The notes under the pieces are model-generated. The model did no database searches, was not told the DNA's origin, and worked only from the letters and a program-made list of their open reading frames with translations. Shown here in pieces: positions 1-10,984 of a stretch of 64,000 nucleotides of DNA. Positions within the stretch are counted from its first letter, which is position 1; each line of letters begins with the position of its first letter. The stretch comes from Callorhinus ursinus (Eukaryota > Chordata > Mammalia > Carnivora > Otariidae): contig NW_020312785.1 in the NCBI RefSeq assembly GCF_003265705.1, positions 16,151,066-16,215,065 of the forward strand, in the 5' to 3' direction. Both the position numbers and the translations under genes were made by a program.

Positions 1-437
1 TCTTCTTCTTCTGGGATCCCAATTATTCTAATGTTGTTTCGTCTTATCGTATCACTTATCTCTCGAATTCTGCCCTCGTGATCCTGTAGTTGTTTCTCTC
101 TCTTTTTCTCAGCCTCTTTATTTTCCATCATTTGGTCTTCTATATCGCTGATTCTCTCTTCTGCCTCATTTATCCTAGCAGTTAGTGCCCCCATTTTTGA
201 TTGCACCTCATCAATAGCCTTTTTGATTTCGATTTGGTTAGATTTTAGTTCTTTTATTTCTCCAGAAAGGGTTTCTCTAATAACTTCCACGCTTTTTTCA
301 AGCCCAGCTAGTATCTTTAAAGTCATGATTCTGAACTCTAGGTCCGACATCATACTAATGTCTGTATTGAGTAGGTCCCTGGCTGATGGTAGTACCTCTT
401 GTTCTTTTTGCTGAGGTGATTTCTTTCGTCTTGTCAT
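1..437 (-). CDS. L1 ORF1 protein, N-terminal part (truncated by window edge)
   Basis: ORF1p is the L1 RNA-binding, trimer-forming chaperone that packages L1 RNA in the cytoplasmic particle. The frame opens at the ATG read at 437-435 on the minus strand (starts MTRRKKSPQQKEQ) and stays open for 145 codons to position 1. Residues about 35-120 are a charged, heptad-like coiled coil (NEAEERISDIEDQ and ENKEAEKKREKQL are visible), and the last residues RIIGIPEEE match the start of the ORF1p RRM. The frame is unbroken, unlike the copy at 48657-49554, which frameshifts within its first codons. The start is chosen because the ATG context and following residues align with that second copy. The C-terminal half is outside the window. 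Confidence 0.88.
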   Translation of the reverse strand, partial: MTRRKKSPQQKEQEVLPSARDLLNTDISMMSDLEFRIMTLKILAGLEKSVEVIRETLSGEIKELKSNQIEIKKAIDEVQSKMGALTARINEAEERISDIEDQMMENKEAEKKREKQLQDHEGRIREISDTIRRNNIRIIGIPEEE

Positions 438-640
438 TTTGTCCAGAGGAGAATAGATGAATGAGAGAACGAAATGCTAACAGGTTTACAACGTCCCCAG
501 CAAATATACTGTATACAAATCAGAAAAGACCTGAAACCAGGGGAAAAGAAAGGGAAAGAAAGAAAAAAGAAAGAGAAAAAAGAAAAAAACAAAAAGATAA
601 AAACAAAAACAAAACAATACAAAAATAGCAGAATATGATC

Positions 641-1084
641 AAATATGATCAGGCTAGTGCATAGATCAGTGCCACACACTAGATTTTGGGCGTATTTTGG
701 TCTGTTAGAAAAAAGTGCCTCCTAAAATTTTAAAGGAAGAAAGACATATATGTACAAAATAAGGGTTGATACAATAAAGGGATGGAAGATGACTGTAAAG
801 ATGAAAATTATAAAAGGTTTTATAAAAGGACTTGGTAAGATAAGTTGTTTGAAAAAAGAAAGAAGATTTAAGAAAAGAAAAAAAAAAGGAAAAAGGGAGA
901 GAATGTGATCAGGCAGGAGACTAGAACAAAGCCATACACTAGTGATTTAGGGTATATTTTGATCTGTCAGAAGAAACTGTACCTCAAAATTTTAAAGAGA
1001 GAACAACTTATATATATATGCCAAAAATAAGGGTAACTACTATGAAGGGATAAAATGTGACTCTAAAAATGAAAAATGAAAAAT
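641..1084 (-). repeat. Imperfect tandem duplication in the L1 5'UTR (period about 260 bp)
   Basis: The block 641-820 and the block 901-1084 share the same order of landmarks: TGATCAGG, CACTAG, a TTTGGTCTGT/TTTGATCTGT word, AAAATTTTAAA, ATATAT, AAGGG and a final AAATGAAAA-like run. They are separated by A-rich filler. The block nearest ORF1 (641-820) carries the splice acceptor inferred above; the other block also has an AG at the equivalent place (about 1062, minus strand). The copy at 48.17 kb has only one block. Confidence 0.7.
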
Positions 1085-2105
1085 GTTTTTTTTTTTTTTA
1101 AAAAAAAATTCATTTTTCGTTGGTTAAAAAAAGGGAAAAAGAAAAAGAAAAAAAAAAAATCAAAAAAAAATAACTTTTAAAAAATAAAAAAATAATCAAT
1201 CAAAATTAAAAAAAAAAAGCCATGAATCTATGTGCAGTATTCCCCTAGCGCTGGAGTTCTCCCGTTCTCCTTGATCGATCAACTTGGTCTTGGCTTGCTG
1301 GCTGTTTGTGCTGATCTTCTGGGGGAGGGGCCTGTTGCTGTGGTTTCCAAATGTCTTTGCCGGAGGCGGAATTGCCCCGCCCTTGTCGGTCCGGGCTAAG
1401 GAAGCTGCTCCGGTTTGCTCTCAGGAGCTTTTGTTCCCTGCAAGCTCTCCGTACAGCCTTGGAGGACCTGGGCAGAAATGTGGCCTCCCAATCTCTACCC
1501 GGAGGAGCCGAGAACTCGGGGCCCCGCTCCTCAGTGTGCCCCCAGAGAAAAGCAGTCACTTCCGTGTCCCCGGTCTCCGGCCGCACCCCGTGCTCACCCG
1601 GCCTGTGACCGAGCGTTGCTATCCCTGGCACCCGACCCCGCGCAGAGTCTCCAAACCCAGCAGATCCCTGCAGTGCGTTCCCGCACCGCTCTTCCCCGGG
1701 AAGGAAGGGGAGTCTCCCCGGATCTGCCGCCTGCTGGGTCCCTGCTGGAGGAGCCGTGCCCCGACTGGGCCGCGGGTCACAGTCTATGGCAACCCCGAGC
1801 TGAGAGCCCGCGCCTCGGCTCCGTCTCTGCAGCCGGCTTCCCCGCTCCGATACCTGGGAGCTCTGGCACACTCAGGCACCCCCGGTCTCTCTGTGACCCC
1901 GAGGGTCCTGAGACCACACTGTCCCGGGAGGATTCCACCCCCCGCTTAGCCACCGCAGCGACGTCCCTCCGCGGAGCCGACTTCTAAAAGGTCCGATTTT
2001 GTGCTCCGCGGCTCTAGCACTTGCCAGAAGCGGCCGGCGGAGGCCCCTCCCCCGCCGTCTATCTTCCTGAATATCGCCTCGGATTCACTTCTCCGCACGT
2101 CCTAC
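793..2105 (-). other. Predicted intron in the L1 5'UTR (GT-AG, 1313 nt)
   Basis: On the minus strand the sequence reads CTGGAAG then GTAGGA at 2106/2105 (donor) and TCATCTTTACAG then TCATC at 793/792 (acceptor). The L1 copy at 48169-53455 has exactly CTGGAAG joined to TCATAC at 48336/48337, so the segment between these two points is what that copy lacks. The donor fits the AAG|GTRAGN consensus reasonably and the acceptor has a short pyrimidine-rich lead. The intron is inferred from this comparison, not from RNA data. It removes most of the CpG-rich promoter and leaves ORF1 untouched. Confidence 0.75.
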
Positions 2106-2110
2106 CTTCC
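1240..2110 (-). promoter_or_regulatory. CpG-rich L1 5'UTR / internal promoter region
   Basis: This is the only long GC- and CpG-rich stretch in an otherwise AT-rich window, and it lies inside the L1 5'UTR upstream of ORF1. L1 elements carry an internal Pol II promoter in the 5'UTR, and such CpG-rich 5'UTRs are known methylation targets. The long open frames seen here on both strands (for example 1284-1949 plus and 1245-1871 minus) are explained by scarcity of AT-rich stop codons, not by protein homology. No individual factor site is claimed. Confidence 0.7.
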
Positions 2111-2272
2111 AGAAAGTGGTCACTTTTCTGTTCAGAGAGTTGTTGCTACTCTCTTCTTCGGTCTCCTGTTGAGTTCGTAGGTGTTCAGAATGGTTTGATC
2201 CCTATTCAGCTGAATTCCTGAGACCAGACGAAATCTAGGTCTCCTACTCCTCCGCCATCTTGCTCCGCCCCC

Positions 2273-3019
2273 TCTCTTCATCTTCAGATTTTGAATGACT
2301 AAGGTTTCTGTGAAAAATGTGACTTTTAGGAAAACTCCATAACAGTTTCCAGCAGGATGTTTTATATCCTTCTTGTCACAGTAGCCACCAATAAACAAGC
2401 CAGGCTTGGGAGCCAGTATGGGAATTTAGATTCTTAAAAACCATATTATGAATTATGATTTAGCCCATTTGATAATATTTTGGCCAAAGATAAGCATCAG
2501 AATAAAAAGTTTCCTCAGACATAAGCAAAAGGCAGTCCCAGTCCAGCTGTAAAATAACCTCTTATACAAGGCCCTAAAATACTACCAGATTTTCTGGTTA
2601 GTTTTTTTTGATGAGTAGAGTTTTGGTTCAAGCCTATATCACATGGAGTTCAACTTGAGGGATATACTTAGGATCTGATAGAATTCTCATGTCTGTTACC
2701 TCACCTGTGGAATAAAAGGACATTATTTTAGGAAATGGCTTGTTTCAGAGCAAAATAGCAAATCAAAATCAATATCAAATTTCAGATGGAATTCAGATTT
2801 GAGTTCCATCACCAACATCTTGAAAGAATGAAGGAGTGGTGGTTCTCATCAGTCTCCATTCATTTTATTTCTCTGTCCTCTATCAAACCACATGGTTTGG
2901 TATATGATTAAAAATGATAGTAAATATAATCCTTAAAAAAATGTAGCTCTAATTATATTTTCTGTGATTGATGTGGTCCCTAACTAAAAGAGATCCACCC
3001 AATATTTGTCTGTTGAGTT
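2273..3019. other. No gene seen; unassigned AT-rich sequence
   Basis: Flanking DNA of the L1. It may include upstream parts of the ERVL-like element that begins to be recognisable at about 3020, but I could not align it to a known domain. Confidence 0.5.
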
Positions 3020-4000
3020 GGTGAATCCATTCTTCCTAATCTTTATTAACAAAGAGAATAAAATTCAGTTCATCTTTATATGACAAGGGCAAGAGTGCAC
3101 ATATACTGTCTTGCCATAGAACTAATTAAAGATTTCTCTCTCTCTCATAATATAGTTCAAGTCCTTGACCCTGACATTCCAAATAATAGCTTGCTTGCAC
3201 ATTATATTAATGATATCTTAATTTGTTCTGGTAAGAAGGAAGGGATGAGATCTTTAAATTTTCTTATAAAACAAACTCATTCCAAGACATAGAAGATAAA
3301 TTCCATGAAGATTCAGAAGCCTACTCTATATAAGCAAATGTTTTAGGAATCCAGTTGTCTGACCATATTAGGACTTCTAAGGTAGGGAATTGTTTTTTTT
3401 TAACCTCACTCTCCTATCATTAACGCACAGTCTCCCACTCCCCCTGCTTGTGTTCCCTCTCTCGCTGTGTCTCTCTCTGTCAAATAAATAAATAAAATCT
3501 TAAAAAAAAAGAAATTGAGTTAAATACTTTAATTCTTTTTCTGTATTTCTACTAAGATAGTAGATCCATTTGTGCCTTTATTATGCTGCTATATAATAAA
3601 ATATCAATATGCTAGATAATGCTGCTATAAGTCTTTTCAGATATTGTGGCTGGCCACCAATATGAAGGAAGTTATGTGATTATTTGGGTTTGTATGTCTA
3701 CTCTGGGAGGTTAGAAGTGAAGGCATATTATTTGTTATAAAATTTAGAGTTTCCACAGAGTTGGATGCTAGCTTGATAATAAAGGCACAAATGGATGTGA
3801 ATGGGCTAACATGACTTTTTAAGATACTTACTAGATACCATCTCAGATCTTGAATCTCTTTCATGGCCCTTGGTCATTTGCTTTATCCTAGATTCCACTG
3901 GGACATCTCACTATGAAGTGGTTCTGCTCATTATAAATCAATTTTCTGGATTAAAACATAAAAAGGCAAAATTACTCTATCTCTATCTATTGTTATACTG
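3020..4000 (+). pseudogene. ERVL-type endogenous retrovirus pol remnant (reverse transcriptase and connection region), decayed
   Basis: In the plus frame around 3024-3240 a decayed reverse-transcriptase pattern is readable: NPFFLIFINKENK, QGQECTYTVLP, then HYINDILI, which corresponds to the YxDD-type catalytic block (here YIND, so one catalytic aspartate is replaced by asparagine). Around 3300-3390 a KIQKP...GIQLSDHIRTSKV-like stretch follows, and at 3660-3690 a KEVM-stop-LFGF block matches the thumb/connection segment. Stops and frameshifts occur throughout, so nothing functional is encoded. In intact ERVL pol the last two blocks are only some 15 residues apart; here they are separated by about 240 bp, explained by the inverted insertion at 3431-3586. 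LTRs were not identified. Confidence 0.6.
3431..3584. repeat. Inverted templated insertion copied from 3776-4225
   Basis: Positions 3431-3554 are the reverse complement of 4097-4225: a SINE tail plus 44 bp of non-SINE flank (it includes GAAATTGAGTTAAATACTTT). Ten bases later, 3565-3584 is an exact 20-bp reverse complement of 3776-3795. The intervening 301 bp of the source (3796-4096) is absent. Shared non-repeat flank excludes two independent SINE insertions. The segment interrupts the ERVL pol remnant. Confidence 0.85.
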
Positions 4001-4139
4001 ATCAGTAACCATTAAATTGACTATACTGAATATTTCAGATTGTTTCTCCTGTTAATATCTGGTTATCTTAGTTACCGGAGTATATGTTTAATGGCCTAGT
4101 AGAAATACAGAAAAAGAATTAAAGTATTTAACTCAATTT

Positions 4140-4342
4140 CTTTTTTTTTTTTTAAGATTTTATTTATTTATTTGACAGAGAGAGACACAGCGAGAGAGGG
4201 AACACAAAACAGGGGGAGTGGGAGAGGGAGAAGCAGGCTTCCCGCTGAGCAGGGAGCCTGATGCGGGGCTCGATCCCAGGACCCTGGGACCATGACCTGA
4301 GCCGAAGGCAGACGCTTAACAACTGAGCCACCCAGGCGCCCC
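4140..4342 (-). mobile_element. Can-SINE (tRNA-Lys-derived), full length
   Basis: The minus strand starts at 4342 with GGGGCGCCTGGGTGGCTCAG, keeps the A/B-box-like tRNA head and the CT-rich body, and ends in (AAATA)n and an A tract at 4140-4155. It is the source of the SINE tail found inverted at 3431-3509. Confidence 0.95.
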
Positions 4343-4379
4343 TAAATTTATTTTCTTAAATTACCCAATATATCTGTAT

Positions 4380-4985
4380 TTACAACAATAGGTGTTTTTT
4401 TAAGTGTTAATTTTAACTTTGAGTCAACATACAGTGTAATATTAGTTTTAGGTGTACAGTATAGTAATTCAACACTTCCGTATAACACCCGGTGCTCATC
4501 ACAAGTGCATGCCTTAATTCCCATCCTATTTAACCCATCGCCCACCTACCTCCACTCTGGTGACCATCAGTTTCTTCTCTATAGTCAAGAGTTAGTTTCT
4601 TGGTTTGCCTCTCTCTCTTTTTTTCCCTTTTGCTCATTGGTTTTGTTTCTTACACATATGAGTGAAATTATGTGGTATTTGTCTTTGACTGACTTACTTC
4701 ACTTGGCATAATACTGTCTAGCTCCATCCATGTCACTGCAAATTGCAAGATTTCATTCTTTTTTTGTGGCTGAGTAATATTCCATTGTCTGTGTCTGTAA
4801 ATATATGTATATATGTACACTACACATCTTCTATTCATCAGTCAATGGACACTTGGACTGTTTTCATAATTTGGTAGATAATGCTCCTATAAACATCAGG
4901 GTGCATGTATCCCTTTGGATTAGTATTTTTGTATTCTTTGGGTAAATATCTAGAAGTGCAATTGCTTGATTGTAAGGCAGTTCTA
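4380..4985 (-). mobile_element. L1 3' end (ORF2 C-terminal region and 3'UTR), 5' truncated
   Basis: The plus strand shows the reverse complement of the standard carnivoran L1 3' region: an ACACCCGGTGCTCATCAC-like 3'UTR word, TTTCTTCTCTATAGT, then the antisense of the ORF2 end (TGGCTGAGTAATATTCCATT corresponds to the MEYYSA-type motif). It stops near 4985. Stops interrupt the ORF2 part. Confidence 0.85.
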
Positions 4986-6062
4986 ACAATAGACATTTTT
5001 GATACTAATTACTGTTCAGGCCTGATCACCACTGATTAAGGGTAAATTCAGCATTAAGATTCCAAGCAGAAATATAGTGTCCATTTGCCTGTTTCATAGG
5101 AATCTAGAGCATGGAAGGTAATATGTAGGAAGTTCATACAGTAGAAGAAAGTGGAAAGCTAACATCTTGGGTAAATAACTATTAAACAATACTTTAACAG
5201 TAATCAGTTGGACCAGATTATGCAATTTTTACATATCTTTTTTCTCTAGCCTAGATGTTTGCTTTTCTTTTCATAAACTCACATTTTAAAGAGGAGATAT
5301 ATTTAAAAATGAGGGAAATGCATGCATCAGTTTTCATTTTTAGTATTTACTTGATAAAGAGTTGACAGTGAAAAATACACACAATTGGCTAATAAGAATA
5401 TGTGGGATTATTTGAATTAACTTTTCACTCTGCTGTGCTGACATTAACTATATAAATGTAAATAAATTATACAAAAGGCATGCATTAAGCATGATATTTT
5501 GCTCCCCTGGTACACTAATCAGACAATATCTTTCAATGTGTGCATTTAATGTCACTAAATATACGTACGTGTGTGTGTGTGTGAGTGTGTGTGTGTATGT
5601 GTGTGTGTGTGTGTGTATAGAGAGAGAATTTTCTTCTGATTTAGAATAATACAATTCTAAAATGATTTATGTCTTTAAAAAAATTAGAGAAAAGTTGACC
5701 AGAAATATACCCACACCTATTTTATAAAGTGTGATTTATTTAAGGTGACTTAAAGAATATGAATAATATGAATATAACTTAAAATATGAAGAATGAATTC
5801 CTTTATTTTAAAATGCCAAATAAAATATTTTCCCCTAAAGGGATGATAAGTACAGATGAAGATATAGGTTAAATTGTATAGCACTAGTTTATATATATGT
5901 GTTGAAACAAAATTATTGACCCAACAATGTTTTATGTTGTTATAATATTAAGAATATTTCTCTTAGTTTAATGAAAATCTTATTTAAATAGAAATAATCC
6001 TTGGAAAACTAATCATTTACATATTGTATTCAAATCCAAATATTCATCTTAGAATTTTATTT
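4986..6062. other. No gene seen; AT-rich sequence with a TG microsatellite
   Basis: Nothing protein-like. A (TG)n run with two interruptions occupies 5569-5616 and is followed by (GA)4. Confidence 0.6.
5569..5616 (+). repeat. (TG)n microsatellite
   Basis: Interrupted TG dinucleotide tract; the interruptions are GTGAGT and GTATGT. Confidence 0.95.
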
Positions 6063-6075
6063 AAACCATGCTTTA

Positions 6076-6280
6076 GGGACACCTGGGTGGCTTAGTTGGT
6101 TAAGCGACTGCCTTCGGCTCTGGTCATGATCCTGGAGTCCCGGGATCGAGTCCCACATCGGGCTCCCTGCTCAGCAGGGAGTCTGCTTCTCCTTCTGCCC
6201 CTCCCCCCTCTCATGTGCTCTCTCTCTCTCATTCTCTCTCTCAAATAAATAAATAAAATCCTAAAAAAAATAAAATAAAT
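6076..6280 (+). mobile_element. Can-SINE with 13-bp target-site duplication
   Basis: Head CACCTGGGTGGCTTAGTTGG, body of the CCCGGGATCGAGTCCCACAT type, tail (AAATA)n. Flanked by AAACCATGCTTTA at 6063-6075 and 6281-6293, an exact duplication, so the insertion boundaries are secure. Confidence 0.96.
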
Positions 6281-6293
6281 AAACCATGCTTTA

Positions 6294-7713
6294 AGTTGAA
6301 TTTTTAAAATAGTCCATAAAATATCTTTAATAGGACAACTAGCACTCTCCCAATAAAATCTAAAGAAGTAATTTTACTGTTTATAATCTCCATGAACAGC
6401 TCATTTCAGTTGCAATGAAATATCCAGCAGTGGTTGTGTGTAAGCTATTTTGGGAAAAGTCTCCTGCCATAATAGTCTGTTTTGTATTAATAAAGTACTT
6501 TCTTGAAAAGACCCCCAAAAGTGTTTATAAATATTATTTCATTAATCCCCCAACACTCAAGTGGCAGGTATGTAGTGAAAATTATCATCCCACTTTGTTA
6601 TATAAATGAGCCAAAGATGGCCTCTGTGTATTGGTCCCTAAGTTGTTTATTTGTTCACTGCAGGCTGAAACCCATTAGTTTGAAAGCCCACCAACACCAG
6701 ACTCCAATTTTTACACATCCATTTATTTCAAAAGTAGCCTCAAAAAGCATATTTTTAGCAATTTAGAGCCTGCCTACCTTGCACATCTGTGAAACTTCAC
6801 CCTGTGGGTGCTGTCCATTGATAAGATAGGACCTTGCAGTTCTAAGGCCCCAGGCTTCTATGGCCCTTTGTAGCTCTCTGACCCAGAGACCATCTGCCAT
6901 GCTCCTGAGCAACACTACTTAGACATGTAAGTGCTTTTTCTTATCCCCCTCTTCCCTGGGAGTTCTACTACCCTCCTCCCTTTCTGGATGGTGGCGCCCT
7001 CACCTTAAGTCTCTGAATGGTCTCATGGTCTCAGGGACTTCTCCTCTTATGAAATCCTGCCCAGGCATTCCCCAGTGAAACTTACTGTGAGTTGCTGCGT
7101 GTTGTGGCCATACCTTTTTCCTTCATCAACCCCCACATCCCTTGAACAACCTACACACTCTTAGATGGAAATCAGGCATGGACATCAGGTGGTTATGTAG
7201 TAAGTTGATAGCAGACAATGGGTAACTCAGCCCTGAAACTCCCAGCTTGGCACTTTATCCAGGCATAGTTCTCTTTTTAGGTTATTATTTTTATAATCTG
7301 CTTTGTGCACATATATAAGATCCCTGGAGTGTGCTTGTCATATTATGTTCTTTTACTGTTTCTACAGAGGTTTAGTGGGTGGATACAGGATGTAACAAAG
7401 CATAAAAGACTGTGTTTGACACTGGGATTTATTTAATGTTTATAATTGTGCATTTTTAAGAAGCGATAAAGTTAAGGTATGAGACTGAATGTTATACCAG
7501 AATAACCAAAATGGTTATGGTTATACATGTGAATTTTCTTTCTTTTCTCATGTCATTAATGCTACATCTTAAATAATTAGTAACATGAGGGGACTGGCAT
7601 GGTGACTTTGTGTATTTTATATTTTTCTATTTACAGGCTAGTTTTACGTATGGGTATGTGCCTGAATAATAATAAAAAAAAATTTGAGGCAAGTGGTTCT
7701 GGTTTGAGGTATA
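6294..7713. other. No gene seen; includes a moderately GC-rich block at 6770-7270
   Basis: The block 6770-7270 is richer in GC than its surroundings and may be an old LTR or other repeat, but I do not recognise the family and it has no convincing ORF. The rest is AT-rich unique sequence. Confidence 0.4.
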
Positions 7714-7728
7714 AAAGAAAAATTGCAG

Positions 7729-7915
7729 GTGTGCCTCAATGGCTCAGTCGGTTAAGCATCTGACAGGTTCAGGTCATGAACTCAGGGTCCTGAGATGGAG
7801 CCCTGTGTTGTAGGGCTCCCGTTCAGAGAGGAGTCTGCTTGTCCCTCTCCCTCTGTCACTCCCCCTGCTTATGCTCTCTCTCTCTTTCTCAAATAAACAA
7901 AATCTTAAAAAAAAG
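7729..7915 (+). mobile_element. Can-SINE, diverged, with 15-bp target-site duplication
   Basis: Starts GTGTGCCTCAATGGCTCAGT and ends in an A tract. AAAGAAAAATTGCAG occurs at 7714-7728 and 7916-7930. The body is more diverged from the other copies. Confidence 0.93.
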
Positions 7916-8810
7916 AAAGAAAAATTGCAGAGAAAAGGACACAGAGAATACAAGATATGCTATAAACATTTTCAAGTCTGAAGGCATATTATAGCAACAC
8001 AGGTAGTATATAATCTTTATATCATTGAAATGTTGGGATCAAATATAAACTCTTGGCTCACTGAGTCCACAAATTTCACAGCAGAAATGAATGACTAACC
8101 TGAAGAAAATAGGGAAGAAAAATCCCAGGACATTGGAAGAAGGGGAAGTCTGGTACTACAGCTACAACAAACATGAAACACAGCCCAGCCTAGCTGGATT
8201 AACATAAACCTCACACTAAAGGCCTTTATATCCCAGCTCCTATTACCTAATATATTATGCCTGCCTTTCAGTAACAACAACAACAAGATATAAGGCATAC
8301 TAAAGACAGGAAGAAAAGACACCAAAGTCTGAAAAGACAAAGCCTGGATCAGAATCAAACTCAGAAATGACCCAGATTTTGGAATTATCAGTTAGGGGAT
8401 TTAAAATAACCTTGAAGAATACATTAAGAGCCATTACAGAATAAAAAGAGAACATTCAAGAACTAGTGTGTGATGTAAGAAATGGAAACTAAGAAAGAAT
8501 TAAATGGAAATACTAGAAATACTAAGCACTGTAATAGAAATGAAGAATACTTTTGATGTACTCATCAGTAGGTTGAACATGGCCAAAGAAAGAATAATTG
8601 TGTTTAAAAGTAGGTCAATAGAAATCTTCTCAAACTAAAATACAAAGAGAAAAATTAATGAAGAACAAAAAAGAACATCCAAGAACTGTGGGGCACTTAA
8701 AAAAATGTAACCTATGCATAATTGTAGCACCAGAAGAAAAAGACAGAGCAGAAAAGATATTTGAAGTAATAATGGCTGAGGACTTTTAAAAATTAATGAC
8801 AGAAACCAAA

Positions 8811-9021
8811 GCACTGGGGCGCCTGGGTGGCTCAGTCGTTAAGCCTCTGCCTTCGGCTCAGGTCATGATCCCAGGGTCCTGGGATCGAGCCCCACATCGG
8901 GCTCCCTGCTCAGCGGGAAGCCTGTTTCTCCCTCTCCCACTCCCCCTGCTTGTGTTCCCTCTCTCGCTGTGTCTCTCTCCATCAAATAAATAAATAAAAT
9001 CTTTAAAAATAAAATAAAAAA
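8811..9021 (+). mobile_element. Can-SINE inserted in the HAL1, 10-bp target-site duplication
   Basis: Well-preserved copy with GGGGCGCCTGGGTGGCTCAG head and the CTCTCGCTGTGTCTCTCTC body. AGAAACCAAA is duplicated at 8801-8810 and 9022-9031. Confidence 0.95.
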
Positions 9022-10984
9022 AGAAACCAAACCATTGATCCAAGAAGCTCTGAGAACAACAAACAGAATAAATGCTAATAAAACCCAACCAACTAATCAG
9101 ACAACAACAAAATACACTTGGGTATATCCTGTTAAAACTGCAGAAAACCAAAAACAAAGAAAAAAATCTTGAACAAAACCAGAGGAAAAAGAATACCTTC
9201 CTTATAGAGAAACAAGGGTAAAATTCTGAGAGACTTTTTGTTAGAAACCATGCATAAAAGAGGAGAATGGATTGAAACATTCAAAGTGTTCAAAAACCAC
9301 AAAAGAAAAACAAACAAAACCCACCCACTAAGAATTTTCTATCCAACAAAATTAATTCTTCAAATGTAAAGTAGAAAAATGACTTTCTTAGCCAATAGAA
9401 ATGGAAGGAATTAAGAAATGTTAGAGTTTTTTTTTCTTTTTTAGAGAGGTGGGACATTATAGAGATTAGTAACACAGATCTATCTAAAGACAGGTAGAGT
9501 GCCAGAGAAGGAATAATAAAGGTTAAAATAAGGTTTAATAGATAACTGGAATGTGATAGACAATTTGAGGAAGAAATTGGGAATACTGTATTATAAAGTC
9601 ACTGTACTAGTCCTGAATTTGAAATTGGACTTATCTGAAAGTGGACCTAGATTAATTTTAAATAAATCTTGCAAATGCTAAAGCAATCTGTAAAAATAAA
9701 GGAAAGTTGATATGCTTTGGTTGATAAAGTTGCTTCCCATAGGATTATAGTTTAAAAATTCTGTATTGTAAAAATACTGCTGTAAATGTGTTCTGAAATT
9801 TAAGAATTAAATAAATCATGGCAGATTGTGGAGCCAAATCTTTCACTGTTGGAATGGGAATTTACAGTAGAGGAAGCTAGAGTAGTCCATGTGATAATGA
9901 ATACAAGTTGGTGATAACAGAATTCATGTTTAGTTTAATATAAATACAGATGGTTATATAAAGAATATTTATAGGTCTGTGTGCATATCCTGAGGTTGGC
10001 ATATACACACATACTTTTCTCCATCAGCTAACAGGTCCTAGAAGAAATTACTTCTCAGTTACAAAGAGCATGCCTAGCACCTGGCTGTTAGTTTCTAAAA
10101 CCGTTCTCCAATAAAGTGAACTAGAACTCCTTGGAGAAATGGCTTATTGTAGGATTAGGGGACAGGAAATATAAAACGTGGACCTGGACCATCTTGTAGT
10201 ACCAGAAAAATAAAGAAGAGCCCAGAAAAAAAATAACTTACACGTTGATAAAGGTATGTCGTAAGGGCCCAAGAGCCCACTGAAAGAGGTCCCAATGGCC
10301 AAAATGGGAACAATTTGAGAAAAAAATAAGTAAGGTAATATTGGATTATAACTCAAACTATACGATAAATATCCATGAGTCTATAGTGATACACATAAAT
10401 GATCAAATAATTTAATAAGTTGAAAAGACAAGTCACCCATGGAGAATTCCAAATAATTTACATAATATTCCACTCTTAAGGAGGGAGAATATAACTCCAT
10501 ATAAATATGGACTGTACATAATGACTTCCTTTCAAATAGTACAGTGTGGAGATAGGAAAAAAGAGTAACTCTAGAGTGGTAAACTTGACAAACTATACTT
10601 CATCCAGATCAAGGTCTATATCAATAGTCATAAAACTTGATAGTATGTGTCCTTTGTATCATGTGATGGAAATAGCACTGGAAGCTATGATCTTCCTCCC
10701 CAAACCCATAACCCCAGCCTCGTCATGAAAAATCTGTCAGACAAATTCTAATAGAAGGACATCCTACAATATGCCTGACCACTATTCCTCAAAATAGTAA
10801 TCTACAGAAAGTGATCAAAATCATGGCGATTATGAGAAACTGTCACAGCCAAGAGGAGCCTATAGTAATATGACAACTAAATATAAAGTGGTATACTGGA
10901 GGAATCCAGGAACAAAAAGATATTAGATAAAAACTAAGAAATTCTGATAAATCCAGGACTTCAGTTAATAACAATCTATCAAGG

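Larger units (their letters stand above)
1..2272 (-). mobile_element. 5' end of a young carnivoran L1, running off the window edge
   Basis: Read on the minus strand, the element begins near 2272 with a GGCGGAGCAAGATGGCGGAG-type start, continues through a 1.8-kb 5'UTR that is CpG-rich between about 2110 and 1240 and A/T-rich from 1240 to 440, and enters ORF1 at 437. The same sequence order appears at 48169-49080 on the plus strand, where a second L1 copy lacks the middle of this 5'UTR. The retained CpG-rich promoter and open ORF1 suggest a young insertion. The 3' end and the other target-site duplication lie outside the window, so completeness and activity cannot be judged. Confidence 0.93.

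Noticed and set aside
1245..1987. Open frames of 190-221 codons on the plus strand and 208 on the minus strand, possible antisense ORF in an L1 5'UTR (compare primate L1 ORF0)
   Set aside because: The region is GC-rich, so stop codons are rare in all frames; compositions are Pro/Arg/Ser-rich with no domain. Overlapping open frames on both strands point to composition. No conserved start context was seen and no second unspliced copy is available to test conservation.
4250..4342. tRNA-like A and B boxes
   Set aside because: They are the tRNA-Lys-derived heads of Can-SINEs with SINE bodies and tails; no functional tRNA gene is supported anywhere in the window.
5448..5654. HTHTHT-rich 68-codon frame on the minus strand, and similar ones at 30.5 and 60.9 kb
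   Set aside because: Translations of TG/CA microsatellites.
6770..7270. Possible host exon or LTR because of higher GC
   Set aside because: No open frame, splice pattern or terminal TG...CA with duplication could be shown.
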